Counted from the first letter of the stretch, positions 35,570 to 45,042 are shown. The stretch: 64,000 bases of DNA from Leptotrichia sp. oral taxon 215 str. W9775 (GCF_000469505.1 NZ_KI272860.1:152849-216848); one strand, 5' to 3'. The notes: generated by a model from the sequence alone, not told the origin. Numbers and translations: made by a program.

Positions 35570-38002
35570 CTATTTCTTTCCTGTTTTTGTTCCAGTTGTC
35601 TTTTTTGCAGATGATTTTGCTGCAGTTTTTGTTGCCGTCTTTTTAGTTGCTGTTTTCTTTGCTGTACTTTTAGTTTTTTTAGTACCTTCAGCTGCTACTG
35701 TTGACTTTTTAGCTTTTGATGCGGCTGCCGTTTTACTTTTTCCTGAAGTTTTTGATGCTCTCTTCTTATCCTTCGGAATTGCCTTTATTGTCTTACATTC
35801 AGGATAACCTGTACACGCCAGAAATTTCCCAAATCTTCCTGTTTTTATTTCAAATGGTTTACCACATTTCTCACATACTCCGGCTTCTTCCACAATTTTT
35901 CTTTCTTCATCAATAATGGCAGTAATTTCATCCTTTATTTGAAGAATTCCGTCAACTGTATTAAGTTCACCTTTTTTAAGTTTCTGCTTTATTGGTAAAG
36001 GAAGTGACATTCTTTTTTCATCATTTTTGAAGTCTTCACTTTCAAGATATTCTCCAAATCTTCCTTTTTTCACAACATATCTTTTGTTATCTTCTGTAAA
36101 GAAGTCTGTAGGAATTCCCATTTTATCAGCCATCAGTTTTTCCACTTCAGATTTTATGAAAACCTTTCCTGCTTCCATCTGTTCAGGTTCTATCGGAATA
36201 TTTTTCAATGTTATCTTTTCTTCAGGATTTGTTTCTGAAACAAGATATTTTCCAAATCTTCCTGTTTTTAAAAGCATTGGATTTCCATCAGAAGAAAGAA
36301 CATCAGATTCTATTCTTCTATCCTTAATTTTTTCAATCTCAACCTCATATTTGCTGATTTCCTTTTCAAGCGAATTATAGAAATTTCTTAAAAGTTCCAC
36401 CCACTGGACATTTCCTTCTTCTATTTTATCCAGGTCTTCTTCCATATTTGCTGTAAATTTTATATTCATTATATCCTGAAAGTTCTTTTCCAGTTCATTT
36501 TTCACTTCATATCCAAGATATGTCGGATGAAATCTTTTTTCTATAATTTCTACATATTCCCTTGTTTTCAGTGTTTCAACTATTGAAGCATAAGTTGACG
36601 GTCTCCCTATTCCTTCAGATTCCAGTTTTTTTACAAGTGTTGCTTCTGAATATCTTGTAGGAGCCTTAGTAATTCCTTCTTCAATATTAAGTTTTTCTAT
36701 ATTATAGACATCACCTTCTTTAAGTACAGGAAAATCAGCAGTTTTTATTTCATCTTCCTCTTTAAAGATTTTATAATATCCATCAAAAATTACTTTATTT
36801 ATAGTTCCTCTAAATTTATAATCACCATTCACTGCATTTATCTGCATCTGCTCATATTTCATAGCTGCAAACTGTGATACAAGAAATCTGTTCCAGATTA
36901 ATTTATACAGCTTGTACTGGTCATTTGTCAGATAAGACTGTATTGCATCAGGTTCAAGATTTATGTCTGATGGTCTTATTCCTTCATGGGCATCCTGTAC
37001 ATTTGACTTGGAATTTTTTGTAACATAATATCCTACATATTCCTTACCATATTTGCCAGTTATATATTCCTTAGCCATATTTATGGCATCCATTGAAACC
37101 CTTGTGGAATCTGTTCTCATGTATGTTATTAATCCTCTGTTTTCCCCATCAATCGACAACCCTTCATATAACTGCTGGGCTATTCTCATTGTTTTAGTTG
37201 CTCCATACCCGAGATATGATGAAGCCAGCTGCTGCAATGTACTAGTCTTAAACACTAACGGCGGTCTTTGGGATTTTTTCTTTACTTCCACGCTTTCAAG
37301 TGTTAAAGATTTACCCTTCAAATCCTTTTTAAGTTTCTTGACAACTTCCTCATCAAATATCTTATCTACCTTTTCTCCTAAAATTTCCACAAGATTAACT
37401 TTAATTTCCTTTTCAAGAAGGGCATTTACCTCCCAATATTTCTGAGGAACAAAACTTCTTATTTCATCTTCCAGATCACATATAAGCTTTAATGCAACCG
37501 ACTGTACTCTTCCTGCACTTGCATTTTTATTAATAGTTTTCCATAACAATGGACTTATTTTATATCCCACAATTCTATCAAGCAGTCTTCTCGCCTGCTG
37601 TGCATTTACAAGATTTTCATTTATGTTCCTAGGATTTTTTATGGCGTTATTTACAGCTGTCTTTGTAATTTCATTAAATTCTATTCTCTTTGTTTTTTCA
37701 GGCTGTTTAATATAATTGGATATATGCCATGCAATAGCTTCCCCTTCTCTATCCTGATCCGATGCCAGATATACAGTTGAAGCTTTTTTTGACTTATCCT
37801 TCAGCTTTTTCAGAACTTCACCTTTTCCTTTTATTACCTGGTATTTAGGTTCAAAGTTATTTTCTACATCTATTCCAATCTTTGTTTTAGGCAGATCTAT
37901 GACATGTCCATAAGATGCCGTAACTTCATATCCCTTTCCAAGTATTTTTTCTATCGTCTTTGCTTTAGAAGGCGACTCCACTATTACAAGCTTTTTTGCC
38001 AA
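35570..38002 (-). CDS. topA: DNA topoisomerase I with a lysine-rich tail
   Basis: Relaxes negative supercoils by cutting one strand. TOPRIM domain at the N-terminus (KKLVIVESPSKAKTI, SDQDREGEAIAWH), the active Tyr in GLITYMRTDSTRVS, then C-terminal zinc-finger domains (CEKCGKPFEIKTGRFGKFLAC). The last 55 residues are almost only K, A, T and S (SKAKKSTVAAEGTKK, TAKKTATKKTATKTAAK), histone-H1-like. The longest frame opens at a GTG at 38011, but a TTG at 38002, with GAGGTG 5-6 nt upstream, yields the family start (M)AKKLVIVESP and is preferred. Between dprA and xerC. Confidence 0.95.
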   Translation of the reverse strand: MAKKLVIVESPSKAKTIEKILGKGYEVTASYGHVIDLPKTKIGIDVENNFEPKYQVIKGKGEVLKKLKDKSKKASTVYLASDQDREGEAIAWHISNYIKQPEKTKRIEFNEITKTAVNNAIKNPRNINENLVNAQQARRLLDRIVGYKISPLLWKTINKNASAGRVQSVALKLICDLEDEIRSFVPQKYWEVNALLEKEIKVNLVEILGEKVDKIFDEEVVKKLKKDLKGKSLTLESVEVKKKSQRPPLVFKTSTLQQLASSYLGYGATKTMRIAQQLYEGLSIDGENRGLITYMRTDSTRVSMDAINMAKEYITGKYGKEYVGYYVTKNSKSNVQDAHEGIRPSDINLEPDAIQSYLTNDQYKLYKLIWNRFLVSQFAAMKYEQMQINAVNGDYKFRGTINKVIFDGYYKIFKEEDEIKTADFPVLKEGDVYNIEKLNIEEGITKAPTRYSEATLVKKLESEGIGRPSTYASIVETLKTREYVEIIEKRFHPTYLGYEVKNELEKNFQDIMNIKFTANMEEDLDKIEEGNVQWVELLRNFYNSLEKEISKYEVEIEKIKDRRIESDVLSSDGNPMLLKTGRFGKYLVSETNPEEKITLKNIPIEPEQMEAGKVFIKSEVEKLMADKMGIPTDFFTEDNKRYVVKKGRFGEYLESEDFKNDEKRMSLPLPIKQKLKKGELNTVDGILQIKDEITAIIDEERKIVEEAGVCEKCGKPFEIKTGRFGKFLACTGYPECKTIKAIPKDKKRASKTSGKSKTAAASKAKKSTVAAEGTKKTKSTAKKTATKKTATKTAAKSSAKKTTGTKTGKK

Positions 38003-38098
38003 AATTCTCACCTCATAATTCCTTTACTCTTTGTTTCTTTATATATAGTATATTTTATTTTCATTTTTATAATTTTTATTTCTTGAATTTTTTCTGAA

Positions 38099-39244
38099 TC
38101 ACACTATTCTCATATATTTTGCAGTTCCTGTTTCTGTTATAAGTCCTTTTACTTTTAGGCTCATCAGTATTGAAAGCAGTTTATTCAAAGGAATTTCAAC
38201 CTTATTTCCTTCTACCTTACCTTCATTTTCAAATAGTGTATTTTTGTTCTTATCATTGCTTGTATCATCACTCGTATTAAAATTCTGAATTTTTTTCATT
38301 ATTTCTTCCAATCCAAGTTCTTCACTTAACTGTAAAAATACGATTTTTTCTTCACAAGTCAGCTTGTCTGTCTTGCTTTTCCTATTTTTTAAATCCCACA
38401 GAAATTCCTTTGCTATATCTTCTCCAGTAGTTATAAGTTTTGCCTTATTTTCCTTTATGAGATTATTACAGCCTTCAAAGGAAGGATAGTTTATAAAACC
38501 TGGAACTGCAAATATTTCCTTGTCCATCATAAATCCAAGTTCTGCAGTTATCAGAGCTCCTCCAGATTTAAAACTTTCTGCTATAAGTATTCCATCTGAC
38601 AGTGCCGCTATTATCCTATTTCTTTTAGGAAAATTCCATTTCAGCGGTTTTGTTCCCAATGGATGTTCACTTACCAGTATTCCTTTTTCACTTATTTTTT
38701 CCCATAAAATCTTATTTTCATAAGGATATACAATATCAAGGCCACTACCTACTACAGCTACACTACTTCCATCCTTTTCAACTGAGGCTGAAAGAGCTAC
38801 TGTGTCAATTCCTTCTGCCAGACCGCTAATCAAGGTCACATTATATTCCAGTAACTCCCTGACTATCTTCTCACATGCACTCTTTCCAAATTTTGTAACT
38901 TTTCTTGTCCCCACTACTGCAATGTTTCTTCTTTCATTATCCAGTTTTTTATTTAAATCTTTTCCCTTAACATACAAAAACAGGGGATAATCTATAAGTT
39001 CCTTTAACTTTTGCGGATATCCCTGGCTGTTTGCATCAATTATTCGTACTTTATTTCTTTCATATAATTCTGTTTTATTTTCTAAATTTATATTTCTTGA
39101 TTTTTCAAGAGTTTTCTTAAGTCCACTATTAAAAAGCCTGAAATTTTCTTCAAGGAACAGTTCATCATACTCACTATAAATATTCATCAGTTTCCTAATA
39201 TGACTGTCCTTCAATCCAGCTTCCTTTAATTTTAACCATCCCAC
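38099..39244 (-). CDS. dprA: DNA processing protein DprA/Smf
   Basis: Loads RecA on incoming single-stranded DNA during natural transformation. The Rossmann-like DprA domain is clear: NIAVVGTRKVTKFGKSACEK, LISGLAEGIDTVALSASVE, VVGSGLDIVYPYENK, WNFPKRNRIIAALSD, ESFKSGGALITAELGFM and FAVPGFINYPSFEGCN. A C-terminal winged-helix-like tail follows (LLSILMSLKVKGLITETG). 381 aa is standard. It suggests at least part of a competence machinery, which may explain gain of the hsd locus. It follows the repeat protein gene by 47 nt. Confidence 0.94.
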   Translation of the reverse strand: MGWLKLKEAGLKDSHIRKLMNIYSEYDELFLEENFRLFNSGLKKTLEKSRNINLENKTELYERNKVRIIDANSQGYPQKLKELIDYPLFLYVKGKDLNKKLDNERRNIAVVGTRKVTKFGKSACEKIVRELLEYNVTLISGLAEGIDTVALSASVEKDGSSVAVVGSGLDIVYPYENKILWEKISEKGILVSEHPLGTKPLKWNFPKRNRIIAALSDGILIAESFKSGGALITAELGFMMDKEIFAVPGFINYPSFEGCNNLIKENKAKLITTGEDIAKEFLWDLKNRKSKTDKLTCEEKIVFLQLSEELGLEEIMKKIQNFNTSDDTSNDKNKNTLFENEGKVEGNKVEIPLNKLLSILMSLKVKGLITETGTAKYMRIV

Positions 39245-39291
39245 AATTAACCCCCATTATTTGCTTTCAGTTTTTATTTTTAATAATATTT

Positions 39292-39972
39292 TTACTTGCT
39301 TGAAATCAGTTCATTTAACTCAGCTATCTCTTTTACTACTTCCTGACTAGGATTTGATCTTGCATAGTCTTTCAAGTATCCTAAAGCTTTTGAAAATTCT
39401 CCTTTTGCCTTATATGCAATCCCTATTCCAAGTTTTGCTTCAGTCTGATTAGGTGAAGTTGCCAATATTCTATTGTAGTAATCAATAGACTGGTCATAAT
39501 ATCCTAGAAGTCTTGAACCTATAGCTACAACAAATAGATTTCTTATATCTCCTGACACATCTTTTTTTGCAAGATTTACAGCTCTTTCATAAAGTCCATC
39601 CTTAAAATAAAGCTGACTAAGCTGATAAATTGAGCTTGCATTCTTTTTTGCAAGAACTGCGCTTTCATAACTGTTATATGTTTTAAACTTTGAACCGTCT
39701 GAAACATCATCTGTCTGAGTTACAGGTGCTGTTCCTGTATCTTCAGCTTTTGGTGCCGCCTCCGGATCCTTTGCCACTTCCTGATTTTCAGTATTATCTG
39801 TTGCTTGGGAAGTTCCAGTATCTGGAGTATTATCTGTTTTTTTTCCTCCAGGATTGACTGTAGTACTTTCTGTTTCCTTTTGTACTTCATTTGCCTTTTC
39901 AGCCAAGCTTTCCCTTACCATTACAACACTTCCCAGTATTAGTATGGACAATATCATTATTTTCTTTTTCAT
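39292..39972 (-). CDS. Exported TPR-like protein
   Basis: A 226-aa protein with the signal peptide MKKKIMILSILILGSVVMV (cleavage near SLA). A disordered segment of about 85 residues rich in T, D, E, P and K follows (PDTGTSQATDNTENQEVA). From residue 105 there are TPR-like helical repeats: IYQLSQLYFKDGLYERAVNLA, GYYDQSIDYYNRILATSPNQ, KGEFSKALGYLKDYARSNPS. It is probably a periplasmic or envelope scaffold. Partner unknown. It lies between asnS and dprA. Confidence 0.78.
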   Translation of the reverse strand: MKKKIMILSILILGSVVMVRESLAEKANEVQKETESTTVNPGGKKTDNTPDTGTSQATDNTENQEVAKDPEAAPKAEDTGTAPVTQTDDVSDGSKFKTYNSYESAVLAKKNASSIYQLSQLYFKDGLYERAVNLAKKDVSGDIRNLFVVAIGSRLLGYYDQSIDYYNRILATSPNQTEAKLGIGIAYKAKGEFSKALGYLKDYARSNPSQEVVKEIAELNELISSK

Positions 39973-40002
39973 TTTATTATCCCTCCAAAATGAAATTTTT
40001 TA

Positions 40003-41391
40003 TTAAAATTCCAGATTTTTAGTCGTTCTAGGGAAAGGAATTACGTCCCTTATATTTGTCATTCCTGTTATGTACATAAGCATTCTGTCAAATCCAAGTC
40101 CAAATCCTGAATGAGGTACACTTCCATATCTTCTAAGATCCAGATACCACCAGTAATCTTCTTCCTTAAGACCCATTTTATGAATTCTTTCCAAAAGAAT
40201 ATCGTAGTTGTCTTCCCTCTGGCTTCCACCTACTATTTCTCCAATTCCAGGTGCCAGAAGGTCTACAGCCCTTACTGTTTTTCCATCTTCATTCAATTTC
40301 ATATAGAATGCCTTTATATCCTTAGGATAATCTGTTACAAACACTGGTTTTTTGAAATGTTTTTCAGCCAGATATCTTTCATGTTCTGTCTGTAAATCAA
40401 TTCCCCATTCAACTTCATATTCAAAGTTCTGTTTTGAATTTTCAAGAATTTCAATAGCTTCAGTGTAAGTTATTCTTTCAAAATCTGAATTTACAAGAAC
40501 ATTTAATCTTTCAAACAGTTCCTTATCAATAAACTGGTTAAAGAATTCCATTTCTTCCTTAGCATGCTCCATAACATATTTTACAATATATTTTATCATT
40601 TCTTCAATTACATCCATGTTTACAACTAAATCTGCAAATGCAATTTCAGGTTCCATCATCCAGAACTCTGCCGCATGTTTAGGAGTATTTGAATGTTCTG
40701 CCCTGAATGTAGGTCCAAAAGTATAAGTATTTTTAAATGCCGTACAGAAAGTTTCCGCATTTAGCTGACCACTTACCGTAAGGTTAGATTCTTTTCCAAA
40801 GAAATCCTGTTTAAAATCTATATCTCCCTTTTCTGTTTTTGGAATATTTTCAAGATCCAATGTAGTTAATCTGAACATTTCTCCTGCACCTTCAGCGTCA
40901 CTTCCAGTAATTATTGGAGTCTGAACATATACAAAATGTTTTTCCTGGAAGAATTTGTGTATTGCATAAGCCAGTACTGATCTTACTCTAAATACTGCAA
41001 AAAATGTATTTGTTCTAGGTCTAAGGTGAGCTATAGTTCTTAAAAATTCAAAAGTATGTCTTTTATTTTGTAAAGGATAATCAGAATCTGACTTGTCATA
41101 AACCTCTACTTTATCAGCTTTTATTTCATAGTCCTGTCCTTTTCCTTCTGACTTTACTAATTTTCCATAAACCTTAATTGATGAAGAAATCGTTAATTTT
41201 GATATTTCTTCAAAATTTGGTAATTTATCATCTATTACAACTTGGATTCCATTAAAAAATGTACCGTCATTTAATTCTATAAATCCAAAATTTTTCTGAC
41301 TTCTAATTTTTTTTATCCATCCGTTTAGCTGTATTTCCTTATCTAGATATTTTTCAGAGTTTAACTGTAATTCTCTTAATTCTAACAACAT
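40003..41391 (-). CDS. asnS: Asparaginyl-tRNA synthetase
   Basis: Charges tRNA-Asn, class IIb. N-terminal OB-fold anticodon domain (IQLNGWIKKIRSQKNFGFIELNDG region), then class II motifs: motif 2 FGPTFRAEHSNTPKHAAEFWM and motif 3 GFGLGFDRMLMYITGM near the end. 462 aa is standard. The ATG at 41391 lacks a clear Shine-Dalgarno (only AAAAAGAT); the only AAAGGAG lies about 45 nt upstream and is followed by very short ORFs. No T-box features are visible in the leader. Confidence 0.95.
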   Translation of the reverse strand: MLLELRELQLNSEKYLDKEIQLNGWIKKIRSQKNFGFIELNDGTFFNGIQVVIDDKLPNFEEISKLTISSSIKVYGKLVKSEGKGQDYEIKADKVEVYDKSDSDYPLQNKRHTFEFLRTIAHLRPRTNTFFAVFRVRSVLAYAIHKFFQEKHFVYVQTPIITGSDAEGAGEMFRLTTLDLENIPKTEKGDIDFKQDFFGKESNLTVSGQLNAETFCTAFKNTYTFGPTFRAEHSNTPKHAAEFWMMEPEIAFADLVVNMDVIEEMIKYIVKYVMEHAKEEMEFFNQFIDKELFERLNVLVNSDFERITYTEAIEILENSKQNFEYEVEWGIDLQTEHERYLAEKHFKKPVFVTDYPKDIKAFYMKLNEDGKTVRAVDLLAPGIGEIVGGSQREDNYDILLERIHKMGLKEEDYWWYLDLRRYGSVPHSGFGLGFDRMLMYITGMTNIRDVIPFPRTTKNLEF

Positions 41392-41569
41392 ATCTTTTTT
41401 CGCATGATTACAATGTATCTATATACCTAATCACACATCTCCTTTCTTCACCGTAAAATAATTTGTTTTATATTATATCATATTATTCAACATATTTTAA
41501 GTAGTATATCATATATATACAATAAAATTTTCTAAAATTTCTTATAGAAAATCTTATGTAAACGAATTG

Positions 41570-41600
41570 AAAAAGAGAGTGTCCTTAGCACTCTCTTTTT
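41570..41600 (-). terminator. Strong intrinsic terminator downstream of pyrE
   Basis: AAAAAGAGAGTG (41570-41581) and CACTCTCTTTTT (41589-41600) form perfect 12-bp arms around a 7-nt loop, with T-runs on both sides. It ends the pyrimidine operon and also a possible short RNA starting near 41622. Confidence 0.9.
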
Positions 41601-41628
41601 ACTTAAATCTGTCTTCAAAATATGATTT

Positions 41629-41656
41629 ATTATATCACATATTTTATTTTTTTCAA
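41629..41656 (-). promoter_or_regulatory. Promoter-like pair just upstream of the terminator (possible sRNA)
   Basis: TTGAAA (41651-41656), 16-bp spacer, TATAAT (41629-41634) on the - strand. A transcript from about 41622 would meet the terminator at 41570-41600 after about 55 nt. It contains no ORF. Confidence 0.45.
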
Positions 41657-41699
41657 TTAGTTTATTAATTTTTATCCATAAATTCAATATAATAATTTC

Positions 41700-42326
41700 C
41701 TATCCCCATACTTCAGGATTTTTACTCCATTCAAGGGCAATTTCAGCTTCTTTTTCTGTAAGATATTTACTTTCCTTCAGCATTTTTATGAGAATATCAA
41801 AGTTTGACAGTGATGAAAATTTACAATTATATTTTGCATAATTTTCTTCAGCACTTTTAAATCCATAAGAAAATATTGATTTTACTTCCAGTTCCTTTAC
41901 TTCTTCCTTCTGAAGCACATCAACAGCAATAAGGCTACTTTTTCCAGTAGTTATAAGATCTTCTATTACCGTTACTTTTTTACCTTTTACTTCTGCACCT
42001 TCAATCTGTTTTCCTGCTCCATGATCTTTTGGCTTATTTCTTATGTAGCACAATGGTTTTTTCATCCTGTCGGCAATGAATGCCGCCCATGGAATTCCTG
42101 CTGTTGCAACTCCTGCTATAACATCTGTGTCCTTATCAATTCTTTCAACAAAGCTTTCAACTATTATATCCCTTTCATCTGAAAATCCAAGTATATACCT
42201 GTTATCACAGTAAATAGGGCTTTTTATTCCTGAAGCAAATGTAAAAGGTTCTTTTACGTTTATTTTCACTGCCTTCACATCAAACAGTGCTTTTGCCACT
42301 TTTTCTTCCAACGTTAGATTTGCCAT
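41700..42326 (-). CDS. pyrE: Orotate phosphoribosyltransferase
   Basis: Adds the ribose-phosphate of PRPP to orotate, giving OMP, the fifth step of de novo pyrimidine synthesis. 208 aa. The family motifs are KEPFTFASGIKSPIYCDNR near the start and the PRPP loop TVIEDLITTGKSSLIAVDVL near residue 125; CYIRNKPKDHGAGKQIEG lies between. It is the last gene of the pyrB-I-F-C-E run, 54 nt after pyrC, and is followed by a terminator. Confidence 0.95.
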   Translation of the reverse strand: MANLTLEEKVAKALFDVKAVKINVKEPFTFASGIKSPIYCDNRYILGFSDERDIIVESFVERIDKDTDVIAGVATAGIPWAAFIADRMKKPLCYIRNKPKDHGAGKQIEGAEVKGKKVTVIEDLITTGKSSLIAVDVLQKEEVKELEVKSIFSYGFKSAEENYAKYNCKFSSLSNFDILIKMLKESKYLTEKEAEIALEWSKNPEVWG

Positions 42327-42380
42327 AATTTATATTTTCCTTTCTCTTTTTTTATAAGTATCTGATATAAACTATTTCAT

Positions 42381-43655
42381 TTATTCAAAAAATTCTACTG
42401 ACTTTCCTTTTTTTACATTTTCATTTATTTTCTCATTTTCATAGACAATTTCACCATTAACTACTGTCATTATATTTTTTCCCTTTAATTTCCAGTTTTC
42501 ATACGGAGTCCAGCCACATTTTGATTCAAGTGTATCGTCAAAACCTGCAATCCATTCCTTTTCTGTATCTACCACAATCACATCTGCATAATAACCTTCC
42601 TTCAGCTTTCCTCTTCTTGCTATTTTCATTATTTCTGCAGGATTTTCACACATCAGTTTCTGTATAGCAGGTAATTCTATTCTTCCTTCGTTATACGCAG
42701 TAAGCATTAAGGCGAGGGACGTTTCCACACCAGGCATTCCAAAAGTAACCTTCTCCAGCTTTTCGTCAATCAGATGAGGAGCATGATCCGTTCCTATAGT
42801 ATCTACCAGTCCTTCATTTACAGCTTTCCATAAAAACTCATTGTCAGATTTTTTTCTCAGTTCAGGTTTCATTCTTAAAAGCATTTTATTTCTTTCACTG
42901 CTTTCCCTTATTTCTTCATTTAGAAACAGATGATGCGGAGTAACTTCAGCATAGATAGGATGCATTTCATTATTCAGTCTGCTATCCTTTTTAGCTTCTA
43001 TGACTTTTTTCAGTTCTTCAGCAGATGGAATATGACATACATAAAGACCTTTTCCATACTTCTGATTCAGCCCGATTGCCTTATCAATCATTTCATTTTC
43101 AGCATGAACTAATACAAGTCCTGAATTTTGAAATACTCCCTTTAATATTTCATCATCTTCAATGAGCATTTCTCCTGTTGTTACATTCATAAAAATTTTT
43201 ACGGTATTTACTTCTTTTTTATCGAATACTTTTTTTATTTCACTTATATTATTATTTTTACTTCCTCCAAAATGGATTCCAAAATTCACAATTGATTTTT
43301 TTCCTGCCAGTTCCTTTTTATTTAAAAGATTTTCTAAAGTCGTAGTTGTCGGAACAGTATTCGGCATGTCATAAAAAGTTGTAATCCCGGCTTTGGCACA
43401 CGCCTTCGATCCTGTCTCAAAATCTTCCTTGTATGTAACTCCAGGCTCTCTCATATGAGTGTGCACATCAATGACTCCAGGCATTATAAGTTTTTTTTCA
43501 ACATCAATGACCTTCACATTTTCCCTATTTAAATATTCCTTCTCTTCTATGTTTTCAGAAATCTTTTCAATTTTTTCTCCATTTATTAATATTTCAATTT
43601 TTTTCCCGAAAACATCAGTACCATTTTTTAAAAGAATAATTTTATTTTTTTCCAT
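42381..43655 (-). CDS. pyrC: Dihydroorotase
   Basis: Closes carbamoyl-aspartate to dihydroorotate (third step). 424 aa, the longer (class I) dihydroorotase type. Metal ligands lie in PGVIDVHTHMREPG near residue 60; then TTFYDMPNTVPTTTTLE, later Hises in LVHAENE, EVTPHHLFLN, and DTIGTDHAPHLIDEK with the catalytic Asp. It lies 21 nt after pyrF in the same operon. Cytoplasmic. Confidence 0.94.
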   Translation of the reverse strand: MEKNKIILLKNGTDVFGKKIEILINGEKIEKISENIEEKEYLNRENVKVIDVEKKLIMPGVIDVHTHMREPGVTYKEDFETGSKACAKAGITTFYDMPNTVPTTTTLENLLNKKELAGKKSIVNFGIHFGGSKNNNISEIKKVFDKKEVNTVKIFMNVTTGEMLIEDDEILKGVFQNSGLVLVHAENEMIDKAIGLNQKYGKGLYVCHIPSAEELKKVIEAKKDSRLNNEMHPIYAEVTPHHLFLNEEIRESSERNKMLLRMKPELRKKSDNEFLWKAVNEGLVDTIGTDHAPHLIDEKLEKVTFGMPGVETSLALMLTAYNEGRIELPAIQKLMCENPAEIMKIARRGKLKEGYYADVIVVDTEKEWIAGFDDTLESKCGWTPYENWKLKGKNIMTVVNGEIVYENEKINENVKKGKSVEFFE

Positions 43656-43676
43656 TTCTGCTCCTGATTTTATTTT

Positions 43677-44417
43677 TTATAAAGCTTCCGAAATTTCTTC
43701 CAGTATCATTTCACTTGCTTTTACCGGATCTTCAGCTTTTGTTATAGGTCTTCCCACAACAAGAAAGTCCACTCCCTGCTTTATGGCATCAAAAGGGGTC
43801 ATTATTCTTGTCTGGTCGTCATTACTTTTATTGTCGGCATTTAAAGTAAATTTTGGACGCACTCCTGGACATACAGTTACAAAATCATTCCCTGCCATTT
43901 CCTTTATTTTTTTAGATTCCTGTGAAGAGCACACTACTCCATTCATTCCACTTTTTTTAGCCAGATTTGCAAGATTTAACACCACTTCTTCCAGTTTCAT
44001 ACTGCTTCTGAACATTTCCTGCAAATCCTCTTCACCTAAGTTTGTCAGCACTGTCACACCAATAAGAAGACTTTCAGACCCGCTTTCCTTTACAAGCTCT
44101 GCCACTTCCTTCATTGTTCTACTTCCATTTGAACAGTGTATATTAAACATAAATACATTTTTTCCTGCCGCATTTGCACATGCCATTTTCACAGTATTTG
44201 TTATATCATGAAATTTCAGATCCAGAAATACTTTCTTCCCTTTTTCATGCAGATAATCAACCAGTTTACCATCTGTACTTAAAAAACTTTCAAGACCGAC
44301 TTTATAGATTGAAATTTTATCTCCCAGTCTTTCAGTTAACTTTACTGCATCTTCCATATTATTGTAATCCAATGCAACAATAAGCCTATTTTTTGCTTCC
44401 TCTTTTATTTTATTCAA
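43677..44417 (-). CDS. pyrF: Orotidine 5'-phosphate decarboxylase
   Basis: Decarboxylates OMP to UMP (last step). 246 aa. Family marks: LIVALDYNNMEDAVKL at the start, the catalytic Lys/Asp in KVFLDLKFHDITNTVKMA, then GVVCSSQESKKIK and FLVVGRPITKAEDPVKASE at the end (phosphate loop). The length and ALDYN start fit the group found in Firmicutes and Fusobacteria. It follows pyrI by 44 nt. Confidence 0.94.
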   Translation of the reverse strand: MNKIKEEAKNRLIVALDYNNMEDAVKLTERLGDKISIYKVGLESFLSTDGKLVDYLHEKGKKVFLDLKFHDITNTVKMACANAAGKNVFMFNIHCSNGSRTMKEVAELVKESGSESLLIGVTVLTNLGEEDLQEMFRSSMKLEEVVLNLANLAKKSGMNGVVCSSQESKKIKEMAGNDFVTVCPGVRPKFTLNADNKSNDDQTRIMTPFDAIKQGVDFLVVGRPITKAEDPVKASEMILEEISEAL

Positions 44418-44461
44418 CTTTTTCCTCCCTTTAATTTTTTATTTTTATTTTTTTCATTCAC

Positions 44462-44935
44462 TTATAATTTCAATTCTAATTCTTCTTCTGATATTGTTCT
44501 TTCACAGTAGAAACATTTATATTTGATTTCATGATTTTCTTCATTAAGCTGTTTTATAAATTTTGTTTCAACATTTTCATGATTTGAAATACATTTATTA
44601 TTTCCGCACTTCATTAATCCCACTATTTCATTTGGAATTGCAAGCTGAATTTTCTTCACAACTTTATAATTTTCAATTATATTTATTGTTACATGATCAG
44701 AAAGCAATGCAATTTTATTCAGTTCACTTTCATCCAGAACTTTATCTTCTATTTTTATTATCCCTTTTTTTCCAAGCGAAGTACTTTTTAAGTTTATGGC
44801 AACTGTAACTACTTCATTATATCCTCTAAGTTTTAAAAGTTCCACTATTGCAAATACCTTTTCTGACGGTATGTGATCTATAACTATTCCATTTTTTAAC
44901 GCTGTTATCTGTAATTCTCTAGCTTTTTCTTCCAT
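44462..44935 (-). CDS. pyrI: Aspartate carbamoyltransferase regulatory chain
   Basis: Regulatory subunit that binds CTP and ATP and gives the pyrB product allosteric control. 157 aa in two domains: the nucleotide-binding domain (LQITALKNGIVIDHIPSEKV, the IDHI hallmark) and a zinc domain with four cysteines, CGNNKC near 109 and CFYC near 140. It is separated from pyrB by 107 nt, in the order pyrB-pyrI as in enteric bacteria. Its presence means aspartate carbamoyltransferase here is probably the allosteric PyrB6-PyrI6 type. Confidence 0.93.
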   Translation of the reverse strand: MEEKARELQITALKNGIVIDHIPSEKVFAIVELLKLRGYNEVVTVAINLKSTSLGKKGIIKIEDKVLDESELNKIALLSDHVTINIIENYKVVKKIQLAIPNEIVGLMKCGNNKCISNHENVETKFIKQLNEENHEIKYKCFYCERTISEEELELKL

Positions 44936-45042
44936 GTGCTATTCCCTTCTTTCCATTTTTATTTTATTTATCCTCGAATACTATTTTCAATCTAGTAACT
45001 TGTACTTTTTCTAATCTTTTATTTCTATTTCCTATTTTCTCC

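Larger units (their letters stand above)
41392..41699. other. 308-bp gap between asnS and pyrE
   Basis: No credible ORF. On the - strand it holds a promoter-like pair (41629-41656), a strong terminator hairpin (41570-41600), AT-rich spacer, and the asnS leader with the AAAGGAG element at 41432-41445. A second TATAAT occurs around 41471-41476 with a poor -35 and may serve asnS. Confidence 0.6.

Noticed and set aside
41392..41570. T-box riboswitch before asnS
   Set aside because: No T-box sequence or specifier-loop arrangement; the terminator belongs to the pyr operon or a short RNA.
41586..41594. TTAGCACTC, a CIRCE half-site
   Set aside because: CIRCE needs GAGTGCTAA 9 nt away; here it is part of a terminator stem with no heat-shock gene.
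43459..44211. 250-codon + strand ORF across pyrC and pyrF
   Set aside because: Antisense shadow of two clear genes; Phe/Ser-rich translation typical of reversed coding sequence.
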